This document shows positions 62,569 to 64,000 of a stretch of 64,000 bases of DNA, piece after piece (position 1 is the stretch's first letter; every line of letters begins with the position of its first letter). The notes under the pieces were generated by a model that was given only the letters and a program-made list of their open reading frames with translations, had not been told where the DNA came from and did no database searches. The DNA lies in NCBI RefSeq assembly GCF_002086275.1, contig NZ_MVHT01000015.1:17758-81757 (forward strand), read 5' to 3'. Source of the stretch: Mycobacterium intermedium (GTDB taxonomy: Bacteria > Actinomycetota > Actinomycetes > Mycobacteriales > Mycobacteriaceae). The translations under genes and the position numbers were made by a program.

Positions 62569-63572
62569 TGGACCCGGTAGTGGCGCTGCGCCAAATCGCC
62601 TACTACAAGGACCGCAGCCGTCACGATCCCCGGCGGGTGATGGCGTATCGCAAGGCCGCCGACATCCTCGAGGGCATGGACGAGGCCGCCCTGGAACGTC
62701 ACGGCCAGGCAAACAGCTGGCAATCGATCCCGGGGATCGGGCCCAAGACCGCCAAGGTCATCGCGCAGGCGTGGGCCGGACAAGAACCTGACCAACTGGT
62801 CGAATTGCGGTCTGAGGCAAAGGATTTGGGTGGCGGAGAGATCCGCGCCGCGCTGCGGGGAGATCTGCACCTGCATTCGAACTGGTCCGACGGATCCGCG
62901 CCGATCGAGGAGATGATGACGACCGCGGCGGAGCTCGGCCACGAGTACTGCGCGCTGACCGACCATTCACCCCGATTGACCATCGCCAACGGCCTGTCCC
63001 CGGATCGGCTGCGCAGGCAACTCGACGAGATCGACGCGCTGCGGGACAAGTTCGCGATGCGCATTCTGACCGGGATCGAGGTGGACATCCTCGAGGACGG
63101 CAGCCTGGACCAGGAGCCCGAGCTGTTGGAGCGGCTCGACATCGTGGTGGCGAGTGTGCACTCGAAGCTGTCCATGGATGCCGCCGCCATGACTCGGCGG
63201 ATGATCAACGCCGTCTCCAACCCGCACACGGACGTACTGGGCCACTGCACCGGCCGGCTTGTTTCCGGTAACCGCGGCATCCGGCCCGAATCGAAGTTCG
63301 ACGCCGAGGCGGTGTTCACCGCCTGCCGTGACCACGGCACCGCCGTGGAGATCAACTCGCGTCCCGAGCGTAGGGATCCGCCGACCCGGCTGCTGAACCT
63401 GGCGCGGGACATCGGCTGTGTGTTCAGCATCGACACCGATGCGCATGCGCCGGGCCAGCTGGACTTCCTGGGTTACGGCGCGCAACGAGCTTTGGATGCC
63501 GGTATCTCGGTCGAGCGGATTGTCAACACCTGGCCTGCCGAGCAGCTGCTGGAGTGGGCGGGATCAAGTTAG
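62568..63572 (+). CDS. PHP-domain phosphoesterase with helix-hairpin-helix (PolX C-terminal-like, Rv3856c-like)
   Basis: 334 residues (335 in Rv3856c). An N-terminal helical part with a helix-hairpin-helix (SWQSIPGIGPKTAKVIAQAW) is followed by a PHP metal-binding domain: GDLHLHSNWSDGS, YCALTDHSPRL, GIEVDIL, VVASVHSKL, DVLGHCTGRL and FSIDTDAHAP. This is the layout of the DNA polymerase X C-terminal half without the polymerase core, so a role in DNA repair (3' phosphate or exonuclease) is plausible. The GTG start uses the last base of the preceding TAG. Confidence 0.93.
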   Translation: MDPVVALRQIAYYKDRSRHDPRRVMAYRKAADILEGMDEAALERHGQANSWQSIPGIGPKTAKVIAQAWAGQEPDQLVELRSEAKDLGGGEIRAALRGDLHLHSNWSDGSAPIEEMMTTAAELGHEYCALTDHSPRLTIANGLSPDRLRRQLDEIDALRDKFAMRILTGIEVDILEDGSLDQEPELLERLDIVVASVHSKLSMDAAAMTRRMINAVSNPHTDVLGHCTGRLVSGNRGIRPESKFDAEAVFTACRDHGTAVEINSRPERRDPPTRLLNLARDIGCVFSIDTDAHAPGQLDFLGYGAQRALDAGISVERIVNTWPAEQLLEWAGSS

Positions 63573-64000
63573 ACCGACTGCCCGCCGCCGCCGCCGTTGC
63601 CAACGATCAGGGCCTCGGCGCCCAGGCCGGCGACGCCGGTGAGGCCCCCATCACCTCCGAACTGGCCGACACCGCCACCCGCGCCTCCGGCGCCACCCAA
63701 GTCGCCCTTTGTACCTGCGACGCCAGGGACGGTGGTGGAGGGATACGCCCAAGCGCCGCCGCCACCACCGCCTCCGGGGCCGGTGCCACCGATGCCTGCG
63801 GCGCCTCCCTGAGCCAGACCGAGCGAGGCGGTGGTGACCGCGTTGCCGCCTGCACCACCCGCTCCGCCGGCGCCGCCGGCGTAGGCGGCCCCACCGCCTC
63901 CGCCGCCTCCACCGCCCAAGGCCATGTCCCCGGTCGATACCCCAAGCGCGGCCGCGCCGGCGCCCCCAACGGCGGCGCAGGTGGTACCGGCGGCGGGGGC
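63569..64000 (-). CDS. Glycine-rich, PE_PGRS-like protein, C-terminal part (5' end outside window)
   Basis: The frame is open from the right edge of the window to the TAA at 63569-63571. About 143 residues are visible, mostly Gly and Ala in GGAGGAGGN-type repeats, ending LIVGNGGGGGQSV. The composition resembles the PGRS region of PE_PGRS proteins. The diagnostic PE domain would be outside the window, so the family is not proven. Its stop overlaps that of the convergent PHP gene. Confidence 0.6.
   Translation of the reverse strand, partial: APAAGTTCAAVGGAGAAALGVSTGDMALGGGGGGGGGAAYAGGAGGAGGAGGNAVTTASLGLAQGGAAGIGGTGPGGGGGGGAWAYPSTTVPGVAGTKGDLGGAGGAGGGVGQFGGDGGLTGVAGLGAEALIVGNGGGGGQSV

Noticed and set aside
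61234..62712. Extending the LLM oxidoreductase to a 492-residue protein
   Set aside because: The extra N-terminus is antisense to the membrane-protein gene and shows no family similarity; the conserved start is at 62079.

Overview
The window is chromosomal DNA from a slow-growing, non-tuberculous Mycobacterium. The evidence is high G+C content, the conserved mycobacterial gene order around the replication origin, F420-dependent enzymes, WhiB and ESX (type VII secretion) genes, and an intein in gyrA. Comparisons with M. tuberculosis H37Rv (Rv numbers) and M. leprae are from memory of those proteins, not from a database search. I cannot name the species.

Layout. 1-4771: end of the cell-shape kinase operon (pknA 3' end, pknB), trpG, a DUF881 protein, crgA and a PH-like membrane protein. 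4907-8174: ppiA, cwsA, a TetR regulator, tRNA-Ala, tRNA-Ile and a DUF3566 protein. 8261-19095: the replication cluster read leftwards, dnaA-dnaN-recF-DUF721-gyrB-gyrA. oriC lies between dnaA and dnaN, and gyrA carries an in-frame intein. 19673-25081 reads rightwards: rpmH-rnpA-yidD-yidC-jag-rsmG-parA-parB, with two perfect parS sites. 25433-39547: a GNAT-like protein, cwlM, trxC/trxB, rsmA/sigM, murJ with its pseudokinase, a DUF6049-like protein, mutT4, pcnA and an acidic DxDGDG-repeat protein.

39763-48839 is a reduced ESX-2 locus: esxD, esxC, espG2, a ParA-like ATPase, a frame-disrupted eccD2, mycP2, eccE2 and eccA2. The genes for EccB2, the motor ATPase EccC2 and the PE/PPE pair are missing. 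The whole ESX-1 cluster that follows in H37Rv is also absent: eccA2 is only 70 bp from the Rv3863 homologue. 48910-54134 keeps the outer flank of ESX-1 (an FHA/HTH protein, whiB6, a Pro-rich ParA/EspI-like protein). A deazaflavin-dependent nitroreductase and an ECF sigma factor sit inside that flank. 54834-63572: gltB, gltD, a small ORF, an LLM oxidoreductase, a membrane protein and a PHP/PolX-like protein. The window ends in the C-terminal part of a Gly-rich, PE_PGRS-like protein.

Most genes serve cell-envelope growth and division (PknA/B, CrgA, CwsA, CwlM, MurJ), chromosome replication and segregation (DnaA, DnaN, RecF, GyrAB, ParAB/parS), redox balance (TrxBC) and ammonia assimilation (GltBD). 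The unusual material is the gyrA intein that has lost half of its homing endonuclease, and the eroding ESX-2/absent ESX-1 region.
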